Positions 8,338 to 17,040 of a DNA stretch of 64,000 nt are shown one piece after another. Made by a program: the position numbers and the translations under genes. Location of the stretch: the NCBI RefSeq assembly GCF_001904745.1, contig NZ_MRCD01000025.1:29296-93295 (forward strand), written 5' to 3'. Position 1 is the stretch's first letter, and every line of letters begins with the position of its first letter. Under the pieces are notes generated by a model. It saw only the letters and a program-made list of their open reading frames with translations, was not told where the DNA came from and did no database searches. The DNA is from Calothrix sp. HK-06. Lineage in GTDB: Bacteria; Cyanobacteriota; Cyanobacteriia; Cyanobacteriales; Nostocaceae.

Positions 8338-11300
8338 TTAACATGAATACAAAACTTTATATACACTACTAAGTAATTCTTGGGCGGTATAGGGTTTAGC
8401 AAGAAAAGCAAATATTTTTGAATTTTTATCGATATTAACTTGCTCACTAGTTGCTAACCCACTAACGGCAATAATGGGAAGTAAAGGATTCATACGAAGT
8501 AAAGTACTTATAGTAGTTGAACCATCCATATTGGGCATCATCATATCAATGATTGCAGCTTTGATTTTATTTTTGTATTGAGCGAAAATCGCTACAGCTT
8601 CAATACCATCACTTGCGGTCATAACTTCATATTTATAACTTTCTAGTGAGGTTTTAGTAATTTCTCTAATCGATGGTTCATCATCAACAACTAAAATAAG
8701 TTCACCATTCCCACGAGGAATTTCTGTATATGAGTTCTTGGGAATGATTTGGCTATTAACAGCAGGTAAATAAACTTTAAATTGTGTGCCTTTACCTACA
8801 GTACTAGAAACATTAACAAAACCTCCGTGACCTTTAATGATACCCATAACAGTTGATAAACCTAGTCCGGTACCTTTGCCAAACTCTTTGGTTGTAAAAA
8901 ATGGCTCGAATATTCGGTCTAAATTTTGTCTATCAATTCCAATACCTGTATCTGTTAGTGTGATTAAAACATATTGCCCAACTTTTGCATCAATGTGCAT
9001 ACTTTGAAAATTTTCATCGATTAAAATATTTTCAGCACTTAGTGTCAATCTTCCACCTTGTGGCATTGCATCACGAGCATTTAAGCATAAATTAATTAAA
9101 ACTTGATGCAATTGAGTATTATCACCGCTAATAACTTGCAAATTTGGTTTAATATCGGTGTAAAAATCTATAGACTTTGGAAACGTTTGTTTGACAATTG
9201 GCTTGATTTCTTGAATTAAATCATGAAGCTGAATTTTTGTATGTTCACCTTCCATTCCGCGTGCAAACGATAGTACTTGTTTTACTAAGTCGGCACCGCG
9301 TTTTGCATTATTTTCAATAATTGACAAAATTTGTGAATCTCGCGGATTGTTAGATTTATTATTCAATAATTGAGCAGACATAAGAATTGGCGAAAGCACG
9401 TTATTTAAATCATGTGCAATTCCACTTGCGAGAGTTCCAATACTTTCTACTCTTTGTGCGCGTAAAAATTGCGCTTCAAGTTGTTTTTTCTGTGTTATAT
9501 CAGTATCAACAGTTAAAATAGATTTAGGCTCTCGATGTTCATTAAGTACAAGTGTCCAGCAACTATCAACAATAATTTCTTGACCTGATTTTGTCAGCTT
9601 TACTAATTCTCCTTGCCAGCAGCCCTTCTCTAAAACTGTATGATATATATCTTTATATTGCGGTGATTTTGCACAAGATAATACATCGTTAGCATTCTTA
9701 TTAATAACTTCTTCTGCTTGCCAGCCGTAGAGCTTCTCAGCACTTTTATTCCATAATAATATTTTATTCGATAAATCGCGTAAAATAATTGCATCAGAAG
9801 TAACGTCAAGTAATGCGGCGCTAGAACGCATTTGTTGTTCAGTACGTTTGCGCTCGGTAATATCCTCAAATATATACAATCTACCAGAGCAACAGTCGCC
9901 CTCTTGACGAAATTGCGTTGAAACCCTGCGAATAACTCGTCCGTCTTTTAATAAAATTTCATCTTCGCCAACAGTCGAGTTATTTTGATTATGTATTAAT
10001 TTATCAACTTCTACAAAAGCCGGAACATCTACAACAAGCTTTAAACACTCAGCTATAATATCTTTGTTTTTTAATTGGTAATGCTCAATTTTTTGTTCTA
10101 GGTGTTCAATGCCCCAAATTTCGCAAAAACGATTGTTAAGGAAGAAAACTTGACCCGAACATTTATTTACAACATAGTAACCTAAAGGAGAAAGGCTATT
10201 TATTGAGCGCATAATAGCTTGTTGGCAATTTAGTTCTTGCTCTGCTTGTTTGCGTTTTGTAATGTCTTGAAAATATACTGATAAGCCATCAGTCGAAGGA
10301 TAAGCATGAACTGCAAACCAAGTATTTAACGGTGGATAAAATTCTTCAAATTCAACGCTAGCTCGTTCTACAACAGCACTGTGATATTGATGATAAAATT
10401 TTGAGTTGACAGCATCAGGGAAAGCTTCCCAAATATAATGACCTAGTAAATCTTCGCGCTGACGCTGTAGTAATAGTTCGGCTTGTTTGTTCAGATAAGA
10501 AAAACACCAGTTGTTATCTAAAGCAAAAAAACCATTTGTGATACTTTCAAATATATTTTTAATACGGTTAGTGGCTGTACGGTCAAGCTCAAGTAATTTT
10601 AACCGTTCTTCTTCGGCTTGTTTACGTTCGGTAACATCTTCTATTATATAAGAAAACTTTTTATTTTTATTTATACTTTTATCATCACTGTAAGCATCTA
10701 TTGTCGTTACTGTAACATTGAAAATTTTGACATTACCTGAACTTTCGTGGATATATTCAAATCTAACAGGCACCTTAATTCTTTCTGCTTCGCGATAATA
10801 TCCAATCCATTTATTAATGCATTCTTGCGAGATACCAATTTGACTAGCGCGACAATTGTGTAGTTCTTGAGGAAGTACTTTCAAAAAGTTGGCACTTGCA
10901 ACATTTCCATAAATTAATTTAATATCATTATCGTATATCTCGACAACACCCATCATCATCGCAGCGCTATTGAAAAAACTACTGAGAATATGCTCGCTTT
11001 GAAGAAGCGCTTCTCTAGCTTGTTTATAATCGTTTTGAATAGCAACTAACTGATTAACATTTCTGCGAACCTCTAATTGCCGCATTACTAAACGAGCTAG
11101 AGACTTTAAACTATCGACCTGCTTTTGTGTTATTTGTTTGGGCTTTGTATCAACAACACAAAGTGTTCCTAACGTCAAACCCTGCGGTGTTGTTAGCGGT
11201 ACACCCGCATAAAATCGCACATACGGTTCAGCAATTACAACAGAATAAGTAGCAAATTTTTCTGAAGCTAATGTATCAGGAATAATTAAAACATCGTCAG

Positions 11301-11544
11301 CTTCCATGCAAATAGGGCAAAACCCAAATTCACGAGGTGCCTCGGTCAAGTCAATACCAACTTTTGCTTTAAACCATTGGCGGTTCGCATCAATTAAATT
11401 AATTAACGCAATCGGAGCGTCACAAATTTGTGCGGCTAACATTGCTAAATCGTCAAACGCTTCTTCTGGTGACGTATCAAGAATTTGGTATTGTCTCAGG
11501 GTCAAAAGCCGAGCGCTCTCTTTATTCAATATTGCAGAATTCAT
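8338..11544 (-). CDS. Hybrid histidine kinase GAF-PAS(x4)-HisKA-HATPase-REC
   Basis: A 1068-residue cytoplasmic kinase. An N-terminal GAF domain (about 15-165) contains FGFCPICM and GVPLTTPQGLTLGTLCVVD. Four PAS-like segments follow (about 185-315, 325-440, 445-570, 575-695), each ending near a D(V/I)T-(E/K/Q)-(R/K)K linker. The phosphoacceptor motif is ASGIAHDLNNVLSP; the ATPase domain has NLCLNARDAMPQGG, DTGIGI and GKGTGLGLS; the C-terminal receiver has LVVDDEPSIR and AIIDMMMPNMDG. It heads the minus-strand signalling cluster, 282 bases upstream of the cyanobacteriochrome kinase. From PAS4 on it is a close paralogue of the 2635-4524 kinase. No chromophore cysteine motif is apparent; the ligand is unknown. 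Confidence 0.93.
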   Translation of the reverse strand: MNSAILNKESARLLTLRQYQILDTSPEEAFDDLAMLAAQICDAPIALINLIDANRQWFKAKVGIDLTEAPREFGFCPICMEADDVLIIPDTLASEKFATYSVVIAEPYVRFYAGVPLTTPQGLTLGTLCVVDTKPKQITQKQVDSLKSLARLVMRQLEVRRNVNQLVAIQNDYKQAREALLQSEHILSSFFNSAAMMMGVVEIYDNDIKLIYGNVASANFLKVLPQELHNCRASQIGISQECINKWIGYYREAERIKVPVRFEYIHESSGNVKIFNVTVTTIDAYSDDKSINKNKKFSYIIEDVTERKQAEEERLKLLELDRTATNRIKNIFESITNGFFALDNNWCFSYLNKQAELLLQRQREDLLGHYIWEAFPDAVNSKFYHQYHSAVVERASVEFEEFYPPLNTWFAVHAYPSTDGLSVYFQDITKRKQAEQELNCQQAIMRSINSLSPLGYYVVNKCSGQVFFLNNRFCEIWGIEHLEQKIEHYQLKNKDIIAECLKLVVDVPAFVEVDKLIHNQNNSTVGEDEILLKDGRVIRRVSTQFRQEGDCCSGRLYIFEDITERKRTEQQMRSSAALLDVTSDAIILRDLSNKILLWNKSAEKLYGWQAEEVINKNANDVLSCAKSPQYKDIYHTVLEKGCWQGELVKLTKSGQEIIVDSCWTLVLNEHREPKSILTVDTDITQKKQLEAQFLRAQRVESIGTLASGIAHDLNNVLSPILMSAQLLNNKSNNPRDSQILSIIENNAKRGADLVKQVLSFARGMEGEHTKIQLHDLIQEIKPIVKQTFPKSIDFYTDIKPNLQVISGDNTQLHQVLINLCLNARDAMPQGGRLTLSAENILIDENFQSMHIDAKVGQYVLITLTDTGIGIDRQNLDRIFEPFFTTKEFGKGTGLGLSTVMGIIKGHGGFVNVSSTVGKGTQFKVYLPAVNSQIIPKNSYTEIPRGNGELILVVDDEPSIREITKTSLESYKYEVMTASDGIEAVAIFAQYKNKIKAAIIDMMMPNMDGSTTISTLLRMNPLLPIIAVSGLATSEQVNIDKNSKIFAFLAKPYTAQELLSSVYKVLYSC

Positions 11545-12108
11545 CTAAATAACCCTAGCTATAAAACCAATTACAGTGTTTCGGTCAAGCCTAAACGTGA
11601 GTACTCACACTAGTCTTGCTCGATAAATACGTGCGTCAAATTCACGGAACAGGAGTTTACGGGTTGTGCAATATGTCAAGCCACTTTATGTCCAGCCACT
11701 TTAAGGCGCCGCGTCGTCAAAAATGGTGCTTACGTAAAAAAGCTTATCCGACTGTTTGGTATTTGCCTCTTAGCCACCTTATACGTTTCGCACCACACAG
11801 CAACCGAGTTAATTAGCAATCCATGCTAAATGCCATGAATTACTCAATAGGGTTATAAAGCTATTTTGTTACCCTACTATAGTAATATGCCTTAAGGAGG
11901 ATGACTATTTTGTTTTCTAATATACGTATAATCACTTAAGTTATACAAAAATTATGTATTTTTATGTATATATTTAAGTTTTTCTATATACTCTATCTTA
12001 TAAAAATCCTATGTTTACAGCTTGATTTACGTGTATCAACAACTTGGGAGCGCTTAATAATTAAGTAAAATGGATAAGTAATCCTCTTTACAATCTATAT
12101 AAATTCAA
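11545..12108. other. Gene-free AT-rich spacer between divergent kinase and moaE
   Basis: 564 bases with no convincing gene. It contains one direct repeat of 15 bases, ATGTCAAGCCACTTT then ATGTCCAGCCACTTT (11673-11702), and one GGCGCC (11705). An AAGGAGG at about 11894 sits directly against an ATG that would open only 12 codons, which is too close for a normal ribosome site. The promoters of the kinase gene and moaE must lie here, but I cannot place them. Confidence 0.5.
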
Positions 12109-12603
12109 ATGAACTCAGGCGTGACATTCTCTCCTGCTTTGTCAAAAAAACCGCATCAAGAAGATAGTTTTGCAATTAGCTTTGCTCCGCTATCTGTTAC
12201 AGAAATTTACGAACTCGCTTCAAACTCGAAAAACGGCGCCGTTGTGACAATGAGCGGTACAGTTCGCTGCTCTACAAACGGTAAACCCGTGATATGTCTA
12301 GAATATCAAGCGTATGAACCGATGGCTATGCAAGTTTTTTACCAAATTGCCAATCAAATTCGCGCTCACTGGCCAGACGTTAACCGCGTAGTTATCCACC
12401 ATCGAATCGGGCGCCTTTCAATTGGAGAAATTAGCGTTTTAGTTGCAGTCGGTTGTCCTCATCGAAGCGAAGCGTTTGAAGCGTGTCGCTATGCTATCGA
12501 TACTCTTAAACACAATGCTCCTATATGGAAAAAGGAATTTTGGGAAGATGGTACGAGTAACTGGGTTAGTATTGGCGCCTGTGAACAATCTGAAAATTGT
12601 TAG
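12109..12603 (+). CDS. moaE: Molybdopterin synthase catalytic subunit MoaE
   Basis: A 164-residue protein that, with thiocarboxylated MoaD, converts precursor Z (cyclic pyranopterin monophosphate) to molybdopterin. Signatures include GAVVTMSGTVR, the HHRIGRLSIGE block (about 97-107), VAVGCPHRSEAFEACRYAIDTLK and NAPIWKKE. K134 and K141 correspond by spacing to the two active-site lysines known in the E. coli enzyme. The N-terminus is about 20 residues longer than the E. coli protein. moaD and other molybdenum-cofactor genes are not in the window. A GGGCAAGAATGCCC hairpin follows the stop. Confidence 0.95.
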   Translation: MNSGVTFSPALSKKPHQEDSFAISFAPLSVTEIYELASNSKNGAVVTMSGTVRCSTNGKPVICLEYQAYEPMAMQVFYQIANQIRAHWPDVNRVVIHHRIGRLSIGEISVLVAVGCPHRSEAFEACRYAIDTLKHNAPIWKKEFWEDGTSNWVSIGACEQSENC

Positions 12604-12623
12604 AGATTGGTTTGTGTAAGTAA

Positions 12624-12650
12624 CGGGCAAGAATGCCCGTCCCACAAGAA
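12624..12650. repeat. GGGCAAGNATGCCC-type hairpin, copy 1
   Basis: CGGGCAAGAATGCCCG followed by TCCCACAAG, 20 bases after moaE. The same element occurs at 27579-27603 (opposite orientation) and 49589-49620, always near the 3' end of a gene. It may serve as a terminator or be a mobile-repeat remnant. Confidence 0.6.
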
Positions 12651-12705
12651 GATTTTACAAAACAGCTTAATTATTGGCAGCAGTATTAAAATCTTTCTAA
12701 TTTAT

Positions 12706-12733
12706 TTGCATGTTCGCAGATTATATGTATAAT
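12706..12733 (+). promoter_or_regulatory. Sigma70-type promoter of the Mn riboswitch transcript
   Basis: A TTGCAT -35 element (12706-12711) and a perfect TATAAT -10 element (12728-12733) are separated by 16 bases. The predicted transcription start, near 12740, lies about four bases before the first strand of riboswitch helix P1 (12744). That tight fit supports the call. No experimental evidence. Confidence 0.7.
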
Positions 12734-12743
12734 TGCTTATATA

Positions 12744-12940
12744 TGAAGGGGAGTAGCTGCTGACAGCTTTAAAACAAAAATTAAAAGTTAGTCAGTACAT
12801 TTGAATCAACATACTGGTGATAAACCTGGTTCAGATGGCATACACCAAATAAGATTTTGCGAGCGAGACCTTCACTAAGTTCACACAGCCTAAATGTGTG
12901 TGGAGCTTGGTGAGGTCTTTGTTACATTCATCAAGCTCCA
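12744..12940 (+). promoter_or_regulatory. yybP-ykoY (manganese) riboswitch and expression platform
   Basis: The hallmark GGGGAGTAGC is at 12748-12757 and the second conserved loop GCGAGACC at 12863-12870. P1 is TGAAGG (12744-12749) with CCTTCA (12869-12874); a P2 hairpin AGCTG/CAGCT (12755-12768) and a CAGTA/TACTG hairpin (12793-12816) lie between. Downstream, AGACC..CTAAG (12866-12879) can instead pair with CTTGGTGAGGTCT (12906-12918), capped by CACAC/GTGTG. TGGAGCTTG (12901-12909) can pair with CAAGCTCCA (12932-12940), and that same CAAGCTCC can pair with GGAGCTTG at the ribosome site (12960-12967). This class is known to bind Mn2+ and switch exporters on. The architecture predicts translational control with Mn2+ freeing the ribosome site. 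Confidence 0.92.
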
Positions 12941-12972
12941 TACCGCAACATAACTAAAAGGAGCTTGATTAA

Positions 12973-13590
12973 GTGCTAACAGCTTTTACTGCGGGATTAT
13001 CTATAATTACAGTTTCGGAACTAGGTGATAAAACTTTCTTTATTGCAATGTACTTAGCGATGCAACACTCGCGACGACTAGTATTTAGCGCAGTTACGGT
13101 AGCGTTAGCAGCAATGACAATACTTTCTGTAGCATTAGGACAGGTTGCTTCGCTTTTACCAGCTAGTTTTGTCTATCATGCGAAAATAGGATTATTTTTG
13201 GGCTTTGGGTTGAAGCTAATATACGATGCCTCTAAAATGCCAATGGTAGCAAACTGCGACCAGGTACTCTCCGAAGCAAAAGAAGCAGTCGTCAAAGCAG
13301 AAGAACAACTGGGTAAGAAAAATGCTTTGGGGATTTGGTTTGAAGGATTTTTGTTAACTTTTATTGCTGAGTGGGGAGATAGAACCCAACTTGCGACTAT
13401 CTCACTCGCAATTGATAATAACCCCTTTGGTTTAACATCGGGCGCCGTTTTAGGGCACGCTATTTGTGCAGCAATAGCTGTTACCTGCGGCAAAATGCTA
13501 TGTGGACGCATCAGTGAGCGGCAGCTTACTTTTATTGGTGGGTTCTTATTTATAGTGTTTGGAATCATTGCAGTATTCGAGAAGAGTTAG
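12973..13590 (+). CDS. TMEM165/GDT1 (UPF0016) family Mn2+/Ca2+ transporter
   Basis: A 205-residue membrane protein with the two hallmark E-x-G-D-(K/R)-T motifs: SELGDKT (E16, D19) and AEWGDRT (E133, D136), each in a hydrophobic repeat. A charged cytosolic linker lies between them (about 92-118). Members of this family export or compartmentalise Mn2+; the Synechocystis homologue Mnx protects against manganese excess. The start is GTG 12973, supported by AAAGGAG nine bases upstream. The Mn2+ riboswitch directly upstream agrees with a manganese-exporting role. An AGAAACC palindrome pair follows the stop. Confidence 0.93.
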   Translation: MLTAFTAGLSIITVSELGDKTFFIAMYLAMQHSRRLVFSAVTVALAAMTILSVALGQVASLLPASFVYHAKIGLFLGFGLKLIYDASKMPMVANCDQVLSEAKEAVVKAEEQLGKKNALGIWFEGFLLTFIAEWGDRTQLATISLAIDNNPFGLTSGAVLGHAICAAIAVTCGKMLCGRISERQLTFIGGFLFIVFGIIAVFEKS

Positions 13591-13593
13591 CGA

Positions 13594-13625
13594 AGAAACC
13601 TGGTTTCAAAAGAAACCAGGTTTCT
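13594..13625. repeat. AGAAACC..GGTTTCT palindrome pair, probable terminator
   Basis: AGAAACCTGGTTTC and AGAAACCAGGTTTCT stand three bases apart, directly after the transporter stop. Together they can fold into one long hairpin. Related copies are at 24957-25023 and 53336-53367. Confidence 0.65.
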
Positions 13626-13705
13626 AATTCTTAGTAGATTTTCGGATGCATTTTTCTTTACCTTGAGGTTATCTTGGGTAAATAAAAATTATCACTATTC
13701 AATTT

Positions 13706-14509
13706 ATGTCTGGAGCTTCTAATTCTAAAAGCTACTGTTTTTGCACCCTAGCTTTTAGAAAATAATACCGTAATTTTGCGAAGCAATTAGCAAAAGATTT
13801 AGAAACTTTTTCACCAGGTACACAATTATTTGTTGCCACTGATAATCCTAAAGATTTTAAAGATAGCCCGAATGTTACTTCCTTAAAATGCGTTTAAGAA
13901 AATCCTTTATTTCCATATAATGACAAGCTACAAGCCATTAAAATGGCAATAGCAAATTTTCAAACAGTCATATTTGTAGATGCCGATTCTAGAATGACTG
14001 ATTATTTGAACGAAAATATAAATTGGACTCCGGGCATGGTTGTTTACTGTGACCAAGACCGTAATCTTGCCAAGAGCTTAAAAGATTATTATCCTGCACG
14101 TGATTATGAATTTTTTCAAAAATTATCAGAAAAAATGGGGGTAAAACGTAATCTTGATACAGTTCGCTTTCCTATGCAATCCCTCTACGTTATTTCTAGG
14201 GAAAATGGGAAAGAGCAGCAGTTTATTGAAAACTGGAATTTAATTTCCAAGTATCTTGCGGTTCATCGCTGTGCAACAACAAGTGATGGATATACTATGG
14301 CGTTAGCATTGGCTAGTGTAGGCTGGGAACCAAAAATGATGGACGAATTCCATAGCTTAAACCGAGTAATTAAGCATATTGGAAATCGAGAAGGGCAAGT
14401 AGGGCGCTTTAATATCTTAGAAAAAATTGAATTCCGACTTTCATACTATTACCGTTTATTAATAATCTATTTAAAAGCTTTAAAAAGCTTTGGCTTCTTT
14501 TTTGGATAG
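13706..14509 (+). pseudogene. Glycosyltransferase-like gene with two in-frame TAA stops
   Basis: One reading frame runs from ATG 13706 to TAG 14509 (268 codons) but is interrupted by TAA at 13763-13765 (codon 20) and 13895-13897 (codon 64). The flanking translation stays coherent: KQLAKDLETFSPGTQLFVAT before the second stop, then NPLFPYNDKLQAIKMAIA and FQTVIFVDADSRM after it. The FVATD/..VIFVDAD pattern, with a DxD-like DAD, resembles GT-A glycosyltransferases of the nucleotide-diphospho-sugar fold. The intact remainder from ATG 13943 (188 residues) lacks the N-terminal nucleotide-binding part, so it is probably inactive. Sequencing error is possible but would have to strike twice. A GGCGGGAA hairpin follows. 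Confidence 0.8.
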
Positions 14510-14526
14510 AATTATTTATTGGGTAT

Positions 14527-14549
14527 GGCGGGAAAAACATCTTCCCGCC
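14527..14549. terminator. Bidirectional terminator hairpin
   Basis: GGCGGGAA (14527-14534) pairs with TTCCCGCC (14542-14549), followed on the plus strand by AACTTTTTA. It lies between the converging glycosyltransferase pseudogene and the TPR gene. Confidence 0.75.
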
Positions 14550-14572
14550 AACTTTTTATGCTCCGCTGCTCT

Positions 14573-15439
14573 TTAAGGTGTTGGTGAAGTTGTTGCTGTT
14601 GGTTCCGCAGTGGGTTTAGGCGCCTCGGTAGCAGTTTTATTAATTTCGTCTTTGTACTGAGCAGGTGCCAAAGCAGCAGCGTTGGCAAACAAAGGTTTGG
14701 CTTCGTCAATTTTGCCTTGCTCTTTGAGAACGAGAGCTTTCGCCCAAACCGGACGAAAATCTTTGGGGTCGCTCTTAATTGCTTGCTCGTAAATTTCAAA
14801 AGCTTTTCCATATCGCTTTTCAGAAGCGTGGATATTGCCTATTAAGACTTGGATGGCCATTGTATCAACGCTACCAGGTTGAATTTTGTTTGCTTGGGGT
14901 GCTTTAGCCAAAGCTTCTTGTAACAAACCAATAGCAGCTTCAGGGCGTTTTTGACTCATTTGCAACGCTACCATTGACTGCAAAGCATCCATATCGCCAG
15001 GTTTTGTCTCTAAAACTGCGCGCAGAGTTTGTGCGGCGCCTTCCGGATCACCCATTTGCTGTTTGGCTTGAGCAAGCAAAACAGCATATCTGGTTTGATC
15101 GGGGTTTAACTTAGCGAGCTTTTCAAGGGGTGGAATTACATCTTTTATTTCTCCCTGCTTCAAAGCTAGGAGTTGTAAACGTGCTTGTAGCAAAGCTTTT
15201 AACGCAGTTTGATTTTCTGGTTCTCTTTGTAAAACTAGCTCATAACCCCGTACCTCATCTTGGAGCTTGGTTTTTTGGTCAACAGGTGCCGTTCCTTTGT
15301 TATTACTAGAATTATTAGCCTGAGAACTACGCGATGCATTGAATCCGTCAATAATGGGAAGTACGGAAACACCTATAAAAGCCAAGACGGCTAATCCGAG
15401 TATAACCCTAACAACTAAGCGATTTTCCGATTTAGCCAC
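14573..15439 (-). CDS. Membrane-anchored tetratricopeptide repeat protein
   Basis: A 288-residue protein with an N-terminal membrane anchor or signal segment (VVRVILGLAVLAFIGVSVLP, about 9-28), a low-complexity Asn/Ser linker, then tandem TPR units from about 60 to 260 (for example MGDPEGAAQTLRAVLETKPG and YGKAFEIYEQAIKSDPKDF). The tail is rich in Ala, Pro and Thr. TPR arrays mediate protein-protein contacts; in cyanobacteria similar anchored proteins help assemble photosynthetic complexes, but nothing here identifies the partner. The N-terminal anchor suggests thylakoid or plasma membrane location. Confidence 0.85.
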   Translation of the reverse strand: MAKSENRLVVRVILGLAVLAFIGVSVLPIIDGFNASRSSQANNSSNNKGTAPVDQKTKLQDEVRGYELVLQREPENQTALKALLQARLQLLALKQGEIKDVIPPLEKLAKLNPDQTRYAVLLAQAKQQMGDPEGAAQTLRAVLETKPGDMDALQSMVALQMSQKRPEAAIGLLQEALAKAPQANKIQPGSVDTMAIQVLIGNIHASEKRYGKAFEIYEQAIKSDPKDFRPVWAKALVLKEQGKIDEAKPLFANAAALAPAQYKDEINKTATEAPKPTAEPTATTSPTP

Positions 15440-15853
15440 AAAACCTCCGTTAAATTAAACGTGATAGGAAAATTTAAAAATTTGCAAAACTTTGCGGAAT
15501 ACCGCGTTTATGTTGTGAACTTTATAACAAATAGCAAAAAACAAAGCAGTCTAGGAGTGCTAACTTTAGGAGGAATCGTCAGAATTGTAACTGTGATATG
15601 CTTCCGAAACTAGTATAAAGACGCGCTTTTTACACCTAACTTGTGAGATGAATCTCGTGCGCGAGTCAGTATCTTTCATGTGGGTGTTCCTTGTTGAAAT
15701 AACTGGCATCGCGTCTTCAGTATCACATAAGGTATGCTCTTCACGGTGCTTATGGAAGAAATATACTTTCCAAAAGCCACACAAACGCTCTTCCTGTGTT
15801 TACGATTAATCTAATCCCATAGCGGGAATATATCTCCGTCGCAAGGAGTTTCT
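15440..15853. other. Gene-free spacer upstream of two divergent genes
   Basis: 414 bases. It must hold the promoters of the TPR gene (minus) and the 15854 gene (plus). A small inverted repeat, CTCGTGCGCGAG, is at about 15654-15665. A 72-codon open frame on the minus strand (15566-15784) shows no recognisable feature and I do not call it. Confidence 0.5.
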
Positions 15854-16846
15854 ATGAATTCCGACCTGATGCCGTCATCCGAACCGATCTTACCAGTTAC
15901 GTCAAATCTTGATTCAGCCAAGCTAGAAGTATCTGCTACTCCGACTCAAAATCATGCTTATGCAAAAGAAACTTTGTTGGACAATAGCGAAGCTACTTTA
16001 GATCAAAACACGAATCGTCTTTCTCCAATTCCACCACCTAGCGAACCGATGCAGTACCGAGCAATCGGTCTAATTCGGGGTCGCTACGTGAGCAGTGCCG
16101 AACAATTTACTCAAGGTTCGCTTGTTACCGCAGATGGCGCCTCTATCAACACCGTTCTCCTTGGACGAATGATGAGTTTGGTTAAAAATCATCTCGACCT
16201 GCAACAAGAACATTTATGGGTTGTTTACCCACGCACTCGCCAAGAAAATGACCAACTACACCTTCAAATAGTTGGTGTTTGGGAGCCAGAAAAACTTGCT
16301 AAATCAAATAATATTGAAGAAACAGAAAGATTACCATCCTTACACAGTAATGAATCATCCGAAGTTACTACATCTTCATCAACTGTTTTAGATGGTAAGT
16401 TCTCTGTGCGTGGTGAGGTTGTTTACCAAGCGCAAGATGGTAGCAATTTGGTCCTCAAAATCAAGCAAGCTCCCCGCAAGCAGGATGATAAGCCCAAATA
16501 TTTCAAACTAAAGCTTAAAGGAACTCTTGACGCTAGAGCGGTAGGTAAGTTTTGGGATATAGAAGTGATACGTCAAGGTGATTTGCTTGCCATCGAAAGT
16601 GGAAAAGCAATTGCCGACCTACCCAAAAAACGGCGTCCACCATTTAAAGGAGGCCCAGTAGGAGCAAAAAGACCCTTTAATAGCTTTAATAAAGGTGGTT
16701 CTAAAAAGCCATTCAAGAGACCAAGCAACGGCGAAACTCCACTGCCAATTAAAAAAGGTAGTGATGTTAACGTAGCACCTAGACCAACAACGTCGGGGCG
16801 CCCAACCCCCAAACCTGTTAAACGTCCAAAACCAGAAGAAGCATAA
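15854..16846 (+). CDS. Conserved cyanobacterial-type protein with basic Pro/Lys-rich tail, function unknown
   Basis: A 330-residue soluble protein. Residues 1-70 are polar and low-complexity. A folded region (about 71-160) starts at MQYRAIGLIRGRYVSSAEQF; a second folded region (about 180-255) includes GKFSVRGEVVYQAQDGSN. The tail from about 257 is very basic and Pro/Gly-rich (KKRRPPFKGG, GSKKPFKRPSNGE, PKPVKRPKP), which suggests contact with nucleic acid or another polyanion; that is inference. The start is supported by AAGGAG five bases before the ATG. I do not recognise a named family. Confidence 0.75.
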   Translation: MNSDLMPSSEPILPVTSNLDSAKLEVSATPTQNHAYAKETLLDNSEATLDQNTNRLSPIPPPSEPMQYRAIGLIRGRYVSSAEQFTQGSLVTADGASINTVLLGRMMSLVKNHLDLQQEHLWVVYPRTRQENDQLHLQIVGVWEPEKLAKSNNIEETERLPSLHSNESSEVTTSSSTVLDGKFSVRGEVVYQAQDGSNLVLKIKQAPRKQDDKPKYFKLKLKGTLDARAVGKFWDIEVIRQGDLLAIESGKAIADLPKKRRPPFKGGPVGAKRPFNSFNKGGSKKPFKRPSNGETPLPIKKGSDVNVAPRPTTSGRPTPKPVKRPKPEEA

Positions 16847-16850
16847 AATA

Positions 16851-17039
16851 GTTAGGAGTTAGGAGTTAGGAGTTAGGAGTTATAAGTTGTCATTAGTAGC
16901 GTAGCGTAAACGGAGTTTTCCCGCACGGTAGAATCTTTAAAGTATTGATAAATTATAGAGATGCTTTACTACGGTGACTCATGACACAACAAAGACACTC
17001 ATAACTCATAACTCATAACTCATAACTCATAACTCATAA
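16851..17039. repeat. Paired heptamer repeats (AGTTAGG)n and (ACTCATA)n
   Basis: At 16851-16883 the unit AGTTAGG runs in tandem about four times, ending AGTTATAAG. At about 16996-17039 the unit ACTCATA runs six times, up to the stop codon of the DUF39 gene. The two blocks are partly complementary (AGTTATRAG pairs with CTCATAACT), so the spacer can fold back. Such short tandem repeats are typical of filamentous cyanobacteria. Confidence 0.85.
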
Positions 17040-17040
17040 A

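Noticed and set aside
11616..11816. 66-codon open frame on the plus strand
   Set aside because: No recognisable motif, no ribosome site, and it includes a 15-base direct repeat; looks like chance.
11902..11940. AAGGAGG followed by ATG and 12 codons
   Set aside because: The ribosome site directly touches the start codon, too close for initiation; the product would be 12 residues.
13706..14509. Alternative genetic code reading TAA as Gln
   Set aside because: All other genes in the window use TAA as a genuine stop at family-consistent ends.
15566..15784. 72-codon open frame on the minus strand
   Set aside because: No family resemblance, Cys/His/Arg-rich by composition and no ribosome site.
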